A stretch of 28,861 nucleotides of DNA from Thermoleophilia bacterium (GTDB taxonomy: Bacteria; Actinomycetota; Thermoleophilia; Gaiellales; SKUG01), in contig JAOPYU010000053.1 of assembly GCA_025964455.1 (NCBI GenBank), forward strand, positions 1-28,861, given 5' to 3'. The position numbers were made by a program, and so were the translations under genes. Under the pieces are notes generated by a model that was not told where the DNA came from, did no database searches, and was given only the letters and a program-made list of their open reading frames with translations. Shown one piece after another: positions 15,524 to 23,305 of this stretch. The stretch's first letter is position 1. The number at the start of each line of letters is the position of its first letter.

Positions 15524-15529
15524 TACCAT
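15524..15529 (+). promoter_or_regulatory. -10 element (TACCAT) of a probable leaderless gene
   Basis: TACCAT fits TANNNT and ends exactly 6 nt before ATG 15536. No SD is present. The direct repeats end 39 nt upstream, placed to affect initiation. Confidence 0.5.
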
Positions 15530-15535
15530 CTCGCC

Positions 15536-16093
15536 ATGCGAATCGCCGCCTCCCACGCCGCTCAGACCCCCAACCCGACGCCCGCCCAGGCGTGGATCGA
15601 CAAGGCTGCATGGCTGGTTCGACCTGGCAGCGGCGTGCTCGCGCTGGAGCCCGTGGACGAAGCCACCGTGCGCGTCTTCGTCGCCGATCCGTTCGTGGTC
15701 GATCCGGCCGACCAGGTCGAGGCCGACCACCTGCTCGCGGACAGCGCCCGCAGCGTGCTCGAAGAGGCGCTCCACGGCGTCCGTCTGCTGCCGACCACGC
15801 GCCTCGGCTACGAGGGTCGCGACCGCGACCTCACGCCCGCACAGGTGACGTTCAACACGGCGCTGCCGGGCGTGCAGCGCTACGACCTCGTGCCCACCGA
15901 TCTCAACGGTGATGGCGCAGTCGCGCCCGGCGAGCTCGCCCACCGCATCGAGGTCGACACCGCCGAGGATGCAGCTCGCATCGATTGGCTGCTCAAGGAC
16001 CGCCTCGACGGCACGATCCAGCCCGGCCCGGTGCACGTCGTCGTGCCCCAGGACGCCTGGACCGTCGCCCCGATCGCCGGCGCTCGCGCCTAG
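15536..16093 (+). CDS. Hypothetical protein with one canonical EF-hand loop
   Basis: A 185-residue protein without signal peptide or membrane segment. Residues 122-133 (DLNGDGAVAPGE) are a textbook 12-residue EF-hand loop, with Asp/Asn/Asp at positions 1, 3 and 5, Gly at 6 and Glu at 12, so calcium binding is likely. The N-terminus is Pro/Ala-rich (AQTPNPTPAQAW). The middle alternates strands and helices. Such single-loop proteins include calcium sensors and dockerin-like modules, but the flanking sequence is not recognised. ATG 15536 is chosen because a -10 hexamer lies 6 nt upstream; an earlier frame start at 15392 would translate the direct repeats. It converges on the acetyltransferase gene with a 22-nt gap. 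Confidence 0.72.
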   Translation: MRIAASHAAQTPNPTPAQAWIDKAAWLVRPGSGVLALEPVDEATVRVFVADPFVVDPADQVEADHLLADSARSVLEEALHGVRLLPTTRLGYEGRDRDLTPAQVTFNTALPGVQRYDLVPTDLNGDGAVAPGELAHRIEVDTAEDAARIDWLLKDRLDGTIQPGPVHVVVPQDAWTVAPIAGARA

Positions 16094-16115
16094 CAAGAGC
16101 CGCTGCCATTCACGG

Positions 16116-16625
16116 TCAGTCGAGGCGCTTCTCCATGACGAAGTGCGGCCCCGCCGTCGGGATCTCGAATTCTTCGCCGAACCGCGTCCACCCCTGCGCC
16201 TCGTAGAACGCGATCGCCGGTGTGCGCGCGTTGCACCATGCCAGCGTGCCGCCGCGGGCGCGCGCATGGTCCTCGCACGCCTCCAGGGCGCGAGCGCCCG
16301 CCCCGCGACGGCGCACCTGCGGCGAGGTCGCCATGCCGCGCAGGCGCCACGCCGTTCCGGCCTCGTGGTCGCCCCCCGGCGCCACCCCGCCCGGGGCATC
16401 CACCGGCCGCGCCTCGCGGTACATCGACGCCACGGCCACGAGCTCGCCCGCCAGGAAGGCGCCGGCGTGGAACGTCTCGGGATCGTCGTCGCCCGGGAAC
16501 TCGCACTCGGACTCGGGTCGCCCCGGGCGCAGGATCTGCATGCGCAACGGGTGTGTCGCCGCCGAGTCGATGCGGTCGAAGGTCAGCTCGTCGGATGCGG
16601 GGGGCGTGTCGCGGTCAGTTTCCAT
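16116..16625 (-). CDS. GNAT family N-acetyltransferase
   Basis: A 169-residue protein with the GNAT fold. Motif A, the acetyl-CoA pyrophosphate-binding loop, reads RLRGMATSPQVRRRGAGARAL. Motif B is ARTPAIAFYEAQGWTRFGEEFEIPTAGPHFVMEK, where the Tyr of FYEAQGW is the usual general acid. The N-terminal part (ATHPLRMQILRPGRPESECEFPGDDDPETFHAGAF) resembles the YitI/ElaA-like subgroup. The acceptor substrate is unknown. ATG 16625 is preferred to the longer frame from 16688, since TATCTT lies 7 nt upstream as a leaderless -10. Confidence 0.88.
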   Translation of the reverse strand: METDRDTPPASDELTFDRIDSAATHPLRMQILRPGRPESECEFPGDDDPETFHAGAFLAGELVAVASMYREARPVDAPGGVAPGGDHEAGTAWRLRGMATSPQVRRRGAGARALEACEDHARARGGTLAWCNARTPAIAFYEAQGWTRFGEEFEIPTAGPHFVMEKRLD

Positions 16626-16632
16626 GCCCCAG

Positions 16633-16638
16633 AAGATA
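16633..16638 (-). promoter_or_regulatory. -10 element (TATCTT) of a probable leaderless gene
   Basis: On the minus strand TATCTT fits TANNNT and ends 7 nt before the ATG of the acetyltransferase. No SD is present. Confidence 0.5.
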
Positions 16639-16729
16639 GCGAAGCCGCCCTCCCGATCGCCGGCGGGGGGGCGGCTCCAGCGCGGCATCGGCGTGAGCCG
16701 GTTCGCGCGTACCTTGTGGTCGTCTCGCG

Positions 16730-16990
16730 TCAGCGCACGCGGCGGCGCTCGACGACCTCGTCGACGGGGCGATCGTCGACGTACGTTGCGTTGGTGGTGC
16801 GGTTGCGGTCGTTGAGGGCGCTGACCAGGACCAGCGACCAGAGCACGCCGAGCGCGCCGACCACCATCAGGATGACGCCAACGACGTCCCAGTCGACGTT
16901 CATGCCGCCAACGGGTGTCGAGTCGAACTGCACGGCGAACGCGAGGATCGCGCCCAGGGCGATGAGGAAGATGGAGCCGCCGATTCGCAT
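16730..16990 (-). CDS. DUF6458-type small membrane protein
   Basis: An 86-residue protein with two membrane helices: IGGSIFLIALGAILAFAV (residues 3-20) and VVGVILMVVGALGVLWSLVL (about 37-56). The short loop between them contains DSTPVGGMNVDW. A charged tail (RNRTTNATYVDDRP ... VVERRRVR) follows. The layout and the opening MRIGGSIFLIA are those of DUF6458 proteins, common in Actinobacteria and of unknown role. ATG 16990 has GGAGG 7 nt upstream, which rules against the longer frame. Confidence 0.8.
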   Translation of the reverse strand: MRIGGSIFLIALGAILAFAVQFDSTPVGGMNVDWDVVGVILMVVGALGVLWSLVLVSALNDRNRTTNATYVDDRPVDEVVERRRVR

Positions 16991-17113
16991 GATGTGTACC
17001 TCCGGGGTAGCAGGATGATTCCTCCTACGTTGTTGCCACAGCAAACGCTCCCTATTCGCGCGTTCTCGTAGCATCACCGCGAAAGGTGCCCCAAGCTCGT
17101 GCTACCTGCCGAT

Positions 17114-18415
17114 CTACGAGCCGGAAACGGTGCCGGCACGGGTGATGTGCAGCTGCATGGTGCGGATGTGGCCGCTGCGAAAGCCCGCTTCGCAGAAGGC
17201 GAGGTAGTACTCCCAACTGCGTCGGAGCGAGTGTCCGTAGCCCACGCGGTCGAGCTCCTCGCCCTGCTCGAGCAGCCGCTCGCGCCACGTACGCAGCGTG
17301 GGCCCGTAGTGCTGGCCGATCTCGCGCAGGCCGTGCACCTGGAGGGAGGAGACCCGCGTCATGGTCCGTGACAGCACCGTGACGGTCGGCAGCATGCCGC
17401 CCGGGAACACATACATGCGGATCCAGCCCTTGGAGCGCAGCTGGCGCGCGTAGTCGCGATCCTGGAAACCGATCACCTGGATGAAGGCGCGCCCGGCAGG
17501 GGCGAGCAGGCGATCGACCGTGCGGAAGAAGCGGCCGTACTCGCGCGCGCCGACTGCCTCGAGCATCTCGATGGAGACGATCCGGTCGAACTCGCCCTCG
17601 ACAAGTCGGTAATCCTGCAGGCGGACGTCCACGAGCTCGTCCACGCCGGCAGCCTGCATGCGCGTCACCGCGTAAGCGTGCTGCTGCTCGCTGACCGTGA
17701 CCGCCGTCACCTGCGCTCCGCGCTCGCGCGCGACGTACTCGGCGAATCCGCCCCAGCCGCAGCCGATCTCCAGCACGCGGTGGCCGGGCTGGATGTCGAG
17801 CTCCTCGCAGATGTGCTGGAACTTGGCGAGCTGCGCGTGCTGCAGCGTGTCGGAGGAGTCCTCCCAGTCGGCACAGGAGTACGTCATGGTCGGGTCGAGG
17901 AACGCGCCGAAGAAGTCGTTGCCGAGGTCGTAGTGGTACGCGATGTAGCGCTTCGCCGATCGGGTGCCGTTGGCGCGCTGCCAGGTCGGGCGCAGTCGCT
18001 GCGCGAGCCGGATCCAGCGCATCGGGAAGCGCTCGCCGTTGGCGGCGGCCGATCGTGCCATCACTTCGAGCGCCACTGCCGGGTCGGGGCTCGTCCACAT
18101 CCCGAGCACGAACGATTCGCCGAAGCCGCGCTGGCCCCGGGCGGCGACCTGCTGGAAGCACCGGTCATCTAGGACACGGATGCGCCCGTGGACGCCGCCG
18201 GGCGTTCCGCCTCGCAGCACCGTCCCGTCGCTCAGTTCCACGTCGAGGCAGCCCTCGCTGACCTGCTGCACCAGGCGCGGCACCAGGCGGCGGAACAGCG
18301 CGCCGCGGATCCGTCCACGCGCCCGGGGGATCGGGACCAGCCGCTCGCTCGCATCCCGGATCGGCGGCGCGGAGGCGGGGGCGGCGGTCGTCACGGCTAT
18401 CGCAGCGTTGCTCAT
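17114..18415 (-). CDS. Cyclopropane-fatty-acyl-phospholipid synthase-like methyltransferase
   Basis: A 433-residue SAM-dependent methyltransferase acting on unsaturated acyl chains of membrane lipids. Residues about 30-160 are the N-terminal CFA-synthase domain (DGTVLRGG). The Rossmann part has AYHYDLGNDFFGAFLDPTMTYSCADWE, SAM motif I VLEIGCGWGGFAEY, IEMLEAVG and YVFPGGMLPT. The bicarbonate-site Cys and Glu of E. coli Cfa are conserved, but the His of LLHTIG is Gln here (FIQVIG). Methylene transfer without cyclopropanation, as in methyl-branched or furan fatty-acid pathways, is therefore possible. ATG 18415 overlaps the DUF1365 stop as ATGA, and it is the last gene of the operon. Confidence 0.9.
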   Translation of the reverse strand: MSNAAIAVTTAAPASAPPIRDASERLVPIPRARGRIRGALFRRLVPRLVQQVSEGCLDVELSDGTVLRGGTPGGVHGRIRVLDDRCFQQVAARGQRGFGESFVLGMWTSPDPAVALEVMARSAAANGERFPMRWIRLAQRLRPTWQRANGTRSAKRYIAYHYDLGNDFFGAFLDPTMTYSCADWEDSSDTLQHAQLAKFQHICEELDIQPGHRVLEIGCGWGGFAEYVARERGAQVTAVTVSEQQHAYAVTRMQAAGVDELVDVRLQDYRLVEGEFDRIVSIEMLEAVGAREYGRFFRTVDRLLAPAGRAFIQVIGFQDRDYARQLRSKGWIRMYVFPGGMLPTVTVLSRTMTRVSSLQVHGLREIGQHYGPTLRTWRERLLEQGEELDRVGYGHSLRRSWEYYLAFCEAGFRSGHIRTMQLHITRAGTVSGS

Positions 18416-19239
18416 CGTGTGCTCCCTGGAGGTTGCGTCGCGTGGCCGCGAAGCGGGACGTATGCGGGCTTGCGTCGAAATCGTGCGCCGAGTCGCCAGA
18501 GCCGCCATGCATGTACCCGGATGCGCACGGTGGAGACGAGTCCCTGCAGTGAGCGCTCCAGCAGCATGCGGCGCAGCGATCGCGACGTGATCGCGGTCCG
18601 CGTGCCCCGGATCGTCGCGACGATGCGGTCCCGGCTCTCGGCGGCATCGAAGCGCACGCGCAGCTGGAAGATGTCCTCAGGCTCGGGGTCGGCGTCAGGC
18701 GCCCAGATCGCGATGTCATAGGTGCCGTCGATGGCGAGGAACGGTGACACGTGGAACTGCTTGTCGAAGCGTGCGTGCACCCACCCGGCGCATTCGGCGC
18801 TGCATGCGTACGGGTGCGATTCGCCGTAGGTGTTGTGGACGTCGACGATGACCGCCTCGAGCTCGGATCCACCGTTCGGGGCGTACCAGAGCCACACGGT
18901 CACCGGGTCGAAGCCGCTGCCGAATCCGCGCAGTGTCAGGAACCCGAGCAGGCGACCGCCCTCGGTGACATCGATCTCATGCCGCGCGAAGCACGCGGCT
19001 GCCCGCTCGCGGATCGTCGACCCCTCCTCGGTCGCGAGGTGGTCGCTCGTGCGCAGGCTGACGGGGCGCGCGCGGTCGACGCCGAACAGCGGCGGCGCCG
19101 CGCGATCCAGTCGCGCGAGCTCATCCACGTCCACGAGCATCGCCCTGTAGGGATAGGTGAACCTGTGCTTGACGTCGCCGTCTCGCGCGTGCGTGACGCT
19201 GCCGTCGATGACGCTCGTTGCCCAGGTCGCGCGGCTCAC
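18412..19239 (-). CDS. DUF1365 protein of the lipid-modification operon
   Basis: A 275-residue DUF1365 (COG3496) protein. It has the family opening GSVTHARDGDVKHRFTYPYRAMLVDVDEL, then RLLGFLTLRGFGSGFDPVTVWLWY, VDVHNTYGESHPY and DKQFHVSPFLAIDGTYDIAI, with conserved His and Tyr residues. The biochemical role is not settled. The family is repeatedly found between an FAD amine-oxidase-like gene and a CFA-synthase-like gene, as here. The GTG start overlaps the preceding stop as GTGA, and its own stop overlaps the next ATG, so all three genes are translationally coupled. No signal peptide is seen. Confidence 0.9.
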   Translation of the reverse strand: MSRATWATSVIDGSVTHARDGDVKHRFTYPYRAMLVDVDELARLDRAAPPLFGVDRARPVSLRTSDHLATEEGSTIRERAAACFARHEIDVTEGGRLLGFLTLRGFGSGFDPVTVWLWYAPNGGSELEAVIVDVHNTYGESHPYACSAECAGWVHARFDKQFHVSPFLAIDGTYDIAIWAPDADPEPEDIFQLRVRFDAAESRDRIVATIRGTRTAITSRSLRRMLLERSLQGLVSTVRIRVHAWRLWRLGARFRRKPAYVPLRGHATQPPGSTR

Positions 19240-20585
19240 GCGTGCGTGGGCTCCGCGGACGCCGCGGGCGTGGCAGCCGCAGCGATCGCCGAGAGCAGGC
19301 GTTCCGCAGCACGGGTGCCTTCACGCGCGCCGTCCTCGTGGAAGCCGTAGCCGCGCCAGGCGCCCGCGAAGGAGATGCGCGTGTCGAGCGCCTCCACGTC
19401 GAGCTCATGCATGCGCCGCTGCGCCTCGACCGCGCGCACGTCGAGCTGCGGATGGCGGTACGTCGTCGCGTACGCCACGCGCTCGGGGTCTACGCCCGGT
19501 CCGTTGAGCGTCACGATCCATCGCTGCGGAGTGTCGAGCGCCTGCAGCCGCGTCAGGTCGTAGGAGACGGTCGGGACCGAACCGTGCCCGGTGCACGTCT
19601 CGAGCCGGTAGTTCCACGAGGCCCGCGCAGAGTGCTGGGTCGGCAGCTCGGATTCGTCGTCGTGGAGCTCGACGGTGTTCTCCGTGTAGGTCCACGAGCC
19701 GAGCAGCTCGCGCTGCAGCGGCGTGGGCGCGGTCAGCAGGGCCAGCGCCGCGTCGGCATGCGTCGCGACCAGGACCGCATCGAACCGCTCGACCGAGTCG
19801 GCGGTGAAGACGCTCACGCGTCCCTCGCTCGACTGCTCGATGCTCGTCACCGGCGTGCCACGGCGCACGTCGGCGCCCGCCGCCACGAGACCGCGCACGA
19901 GGCGATCCACGTAGGTACGGCTGCCGCCCTCGATCGTGCGCCACGGCAGGCGCGCGGTGGAGAGCATGCCGTGGTTGTCGAGGAAGGCGAGGATGAATCC
20001 GGCCGGCATGTCGAGCGCGGTGCCAGGTGGTGCCGACCACACCGACGCGGTCAGCGGCAGCAGGAAGTGCGTCTCGAACGTGCGCCCGAACCGGTGTCGG
20101 CGCGACCACTCGCGGAGCGTCTCATGATCGTCGATGCCCGATTCCAGTTCGCGGGTGGCGCGTCGCATGAACCGCCCAACCTGGACGAGCAGTCCGAGCA
20201 GTCGGGGCCTGCGCAACGCGCCGATCAGCAGCGATGCGGGGCGACGCCCGGCATACTGGATGCCGCACTCGCGACATTCCACCGCGAGCGACATCTCCGT
20301 CTCGATGGTGGGGACGTCAAGCTCCTCGAGCAGCGCGAGCAGGTAGGGGTACGTGCGTCGGTTGTGGACGATGAAGCCCGTGTCGACCGGCACGGTCGCG
20401 CCCGTCGAATCGATCACGTCGCGCGTGTTGGCGTGTCCGCCGAGCCGAGTCGCCTCCTCGAACAGCGTCACGTCGCAGTCGCCACGCAGGCGCCAGGCCG
20501 CGGCCAGGCCGGTGATCCCGGATCCGATGATCGCCACGCGCGGCAGCGGTGGTTCGACGGAAGGCTCGCTCAGGGGCAGATCCAT
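19236..20585 (-). CDS. FAD-dependent amine-oxidase-like oxidoreductase
   Basis: A 449-residue flavoprotein (COG2907-like). The N-terminal dinucleotide-binding motif VAIIGSGITGLAAAWRLRG is followed by an acidic strand end (CDVTLFEEATRLGGHANT). Then come the conserved DTGFIVHNRRTYPYLLALLEEL and PAGFILAFLDNHGML, and a C-terminal FAD-binding stretch RISFAGAWRGYGFHEDGAREGTRAAERLL. It probably desaturates or oxidises a lipid acyl intermediate, given its DUF1365 and methyltransferase partners. It is first in the operon, divergent from the AAA ATPase gene across 68 nt that hold both promoters. No SD is visible; GTATCT lies 6 nt upstream, a poor leaderless -10. Confidence 0.9.
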   Translation of the reverse strand: MDLPLSEPSVEPPLPRVAIIGSGITGLAAAWRLRGDCDVTLFEEATRLGGHANTRDVIDSTGATVPVDTGFIVHNRRTYPYLLALLEELDVPTIETEMSLAVECRECGIQYAGRRPASLLIGALRRPRLLGLLVQVGRFMRRATRELESGIDDHETLREWSRRHRFGRTFETHFLLPLTASVWSAPPGTALDMPAGFILAFLDNHGMLSTARLPWRTIEGGSRTYVDRLVRGLVAAGADVRRGTPVTSIEQSSEGRVSVFTADSVERFDAVLVATHADAALALLTAPTPLQRELLGSWTYTENTVELHDDESELPTQHSARASWNYRLETCTGHGSVPTVSYDLTRLQALDTPQRWIVTLNGPGVDPERVAYATTYRHPQLDVRAVEAQRRMHELDVEALDTRISFAGAWRGYGFHEDGAREGTRAAERLLSAIAAAATPAASAEPTHA

Positions 20586-20653
20586 GGGGTGAGATACGCA
20601 GCGGAGCGACGTTCGGATGCGTCGGATCGGCTGCTGCGGGTACCCGCTCTCCC

Positions 20654-21868
20654 ATGCAGCGTCAGCTCGTCCAGACAGCCCCCGTCTCCCTCAACGCCGT
20701 CGTCGGCGAAGGCCACCTCGTGCAGGCCTTCGACGTGTCGGTCGTGGGCAATGGATTCGCGCACGTGCGACGCGTGCACATGGCCATGCGCCGCCTCACC
20801 CTCGCCGAGATAGCCGAGGCGTGTTCGATGCATGTCGAAGCGAGCCTCGACGCGATGGGGCAGCTGCTGCTGGTGGGCAGCACCGGCGAGCGTGAGCTGG
20901 TCGAGGTCTCCTCACACCACGGCGCCGGCCACGTGCGCGTGGCGGCGGACACGCCGGAGGTTGCCGACGCGCTGGTCGAGCGCCTGACCGACGCGCTGCG
21001 CGAGCAGTCGCAGAAGCCGGCTGATCCGCGCGTGCCGATCTACTTCTGGACGCTCGCCGAGCACGGGCCCGAGCCGATGCGACGCAAGCTGCACGCGCCG
21101 CGCTGGTCGGAGATCAGCGGCAACTACGCCGAGCCGGTGCGCAGCTCGCTCGAAAGGATCATGTCCTCGCCACCCGAGGCTGCTGGCGGCATCGCGCTGT
21201 GGCGCGGCGTGCCCGGAACCGGCAAGACGACCGCCCTGCGCGCCCTCGCCCGCGAGTGGCGCGACGCGGTGGATGTCCACGTCATCGTCGATCCCGAGGT
21301 ATTCCTCGGTGATCGCGCCTCGTACCTGGTCAACGTGCTGTTCGGCAACGACGTCGACGAGCACTGGGACGAGGCCGGAGAAGAGCACTACACGCAGGGT
21401 GGCATGATGCTGCCGATGCCCGGCATGCATCACCCCGGCATGGCGATGTCACACGGCGGATCCTTCACGGTCCACGTCAACGGGGAGGACGCCCGCCCGC
21501 GCCGCCCGCGGGCCAAGCTGATCGTGCTCGAGGACGCCGGCGAGCTGATCAGCGCCGATGCGCGCGTCAGCGCCGGCCAGGCACTCTCGCGCCTGCTCAA
21601 CCTCACCGACGGCATGCTCGGGCAGGGCACCAACGTGTCAGTCCTCGTGACTACCAACGAGCCGATCGACCGGCTCCACGATGCCATCGCCCGCCCCGGC
21701 CGCGGCTGGTCGCACCTGGAGTTCGTCGAGCTCGATACGACTGCCGCCAACACGTGGCTCGCCCAGCACGACAGCACCGAACGCCTCGACGAGCCCGCGA
21801 CGCTCGCCGAGCTCTACGGCGTGCTGCGCGGCGACGGGCTCGTGACGCTCGACACCCTCGAGACGTGA
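20654..21868 (+). CDS. AAA ATPase (DUF5925-type) with a Met/His-rich insertion
   Basis: A 404-residue protein. Residues 1-150 are the alpha/beta N-terminal region seen in DUF5925 proteins. The AAA core follows, with Walker A GVPGTGKT (185-192), Walker B KLIVLEDAGEL (about 288-298), sensor-1-like LVTTNEP (331-337) and ARPGRGWSHLEF with likely Arg sensors. Between Walker A and B, residues 244-272 hold an insertion rich in Met and His (six Met and four His in about 23 residues), suggestive of metal or surface binding. ATG 20654 is chosen over the in-frame 20549. Its stop overlaps the next gene as GTGA. The role is unknown; a chaperone or remodelling activity is typical of the fold. Confidence 0.82.
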   Translation: MQRQLVQTAPVSLNAVVGEGHLVQAFDVSVVGNGFAHVRRVHMAMRRLTLAEIAEACSMHVEASLDAMGQLLLVGSTGERELVEVSSHHGAGHVRVAADTPEVADALVERLTDALREQSQKPADPRVPIYFWTLAEHGPEPMRRKLHAPRWSEISGNYAEPVRSSLERIMSSPPEAAGGIALWRGVPGTGKTTALRALAREWRDAVDVHVIVDPEVFLGDRASYLVNVLFGNDVDEHWDEAGEEHYTQGGMMLPMPGMHHPGMAMSHGGSFTVHVNGEDARPRRPRAKLIVLEDAGELISADARVSAGQALSRLLNLTDGMLGQGTNVSVLVTTNEPIDRLHDAIARPGRGWSHLEFVELDTTAANTWLAQHDSTERLDEPATLAELYGVLRGDGLVTLDTLET

Positions 21869-23286
21869 CGAGACTGGCGCCCCGAACGCCGCTCCTGCTC
21901 GCGATCGGCTTCGCGTGGCTCGTCGCCATGCTGATCCCGCTCACGTCCGGAGCGTTCTGGCCGATCGTGGCAGCGACCGACGTGCTGCGCGACCACGCCG
22001 TCCACTTCACCGACGACGCCGTGAGCGTGCTGCCGATCCGCGGCGACGAGATCGTCGTGCAGCCGTGGCTGTCGGCGCTGCTGCTCAAGGGGACCTGGGA
22101 GATCGGCGGCGTGACCGGTCTCGTTGTGCTCCAGGGCGTGCTCGCCGCGCTCACGGCGGCGGGTGCATACCTGGTGGCGCGGGCCCACGCTCGCCCCGCT
22201 GTCGCGGCGGCCGCAGCCGTTGCCTTCACGCTGCTGATACAGCCATCGACGCTCCGCACCGAGCAGCTCGCCTTGATGATCGGCGTCGGCCTGCTGCTGG
22301 TGCTTCAGGGACGTCGCTGGTGGCTCGCACCGGTACTGATCGCGCTCTGGGCGAACGTCCACGGCTCCTTCGTGATCGGAGTCGCGATCGTGATCGCCGC
22401 AGCAATCGGCATGCTCCGTGCGCCGGCGGAGGGCGCGCCGCTCGCCCGGCGCAGCTGGGCCGTTCGATTCGGGCTGGGCGCCGCCTGCGTGCTCGCCACG
22501 CTGGCCACGACGCTGGGGACCGGCATCTTCGACTACGTTCGTTCGGTCGAGGGCGTCGGCGCCCTTGCAGAGCTGACACCGATCTGGCGCCCGATGGACC
22601 CGCTCGGAGCCCGCGCGATCAGCTGCTACGCCGCTCTCATCCTGCTCGTCGCCGCCGCCATCCGGCGCGCCCGCCCGCTCGCCGCGCGCGATGCCGTGGC
22701 GAGCCTGCTGCCCCTCATCCCGGTGCTCGTCTTGCTGGCGGCGACGTTCACGTCGGTCCGATACGTCGTCTGGTTCGCCCTGCTCGCGCTGCCCGAACTT
22801 GCCGCCACCGCTCGTCGCATGCCGACGGAACAGCAGCCCGAAGAGCGCTCGTTCTCCGTCTCCGGCCTGACAGTCCTCGTCGCGCTCGCCCTGGGCATCG
22901 CCGTACTCCTGCCCGGCCTGCCGATCCAGCGCGACTTCGCCCATCTCGGATTGCCTGCCCAGAAGCTCTACCGCGATGTGGAGGAGAGCGACGTGGTCTT
23001 CGCATCACCGGAGTGGGGCGACTACATCCACCTGCGCACCGAAGCCCGCATCGTGATCGACGCCCGCCTCGAGCGCTACCGCGAAGGCGACCTCGACGCC
23101 TTCCTCGCCTTCCGCGACCACCAGGACGACGCCCTGATCCGCCAGACCTCGCCCGATTGGCTCATCCTGCACCGCCAGACCCTCGACGACAGCTGGGGCA
23201 GCTTGCGCGAGCTACGGCGCGTCGGGGAGACAGACGTCACGATCGAGGCTCGTGACGGCGACGATGCAACGTTCGCGATCGGATGA
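21865..23286 (+). CDS. Polytopic membrane protein, GT-C-like
   Basis: A 473-residue protein with about 9-11 membrane helices and a C-terminal soluble domain of about 110 residues. The motif LWANVHGSFVIG in the middle and the EWGDYIHLRTEARIVIDARLERY motif after the last helix are typical of a family of bacterial membrane proteins distantly like GT-C glycosyltransferases. The early loop with acidic residues (TDVLRDHAVHFTDDAV) is where such enzymes hold the catalytic Asp. A polyprenyl-phosphate-sugar or lipid substrate is possible but not shown. The GTG start at 21865 overlaps the ATPase stop (GTGA), so the two are translationally coupled. Confidence 0.75.
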   Translation: MTRLAPRTPLLLAIGFAWLVAMLIPLTSGAFWPIVAATDVLRDHAVHFTDDAVSVLPIRGDEIVVQPWLSALLLKGTWEIGGVTGLVVLQGVLAALTAAGAYLVARAHARPAVAAAAAVAFTLLIQPSTLRTEQLALMIGVGLLLVLQGRRWWLAPVLIALWANVHGSFVIGVAIVIAAAIGMLRAPAEGAPLARRSWAVRFGLGAACVLATLATTLGTGIFDYVRSVEGVGALAELTPIWRPMDPLGARAISCYAALILLVAAAIRRARPLAARDAVASLLPLIPVLVLLAATFTSVRYVVWFALLALPELAATARRMPTEQQPEERSFSVSGLTVLVALALGIAVLLPGLPIQRDFAHLGLPAQKLYRDVEESDVVFASPEWGDYIHLRTEARIVIDARLERYREGDLDAFLAFRDHQDDALIRQTSPDWLILHRQTLDDSWGSLRELRRVGETDVTIEARDGDDATFAIG

Positions 23287-23305
23287 TCCGGGAGAGGAGC
23301 ACAAC

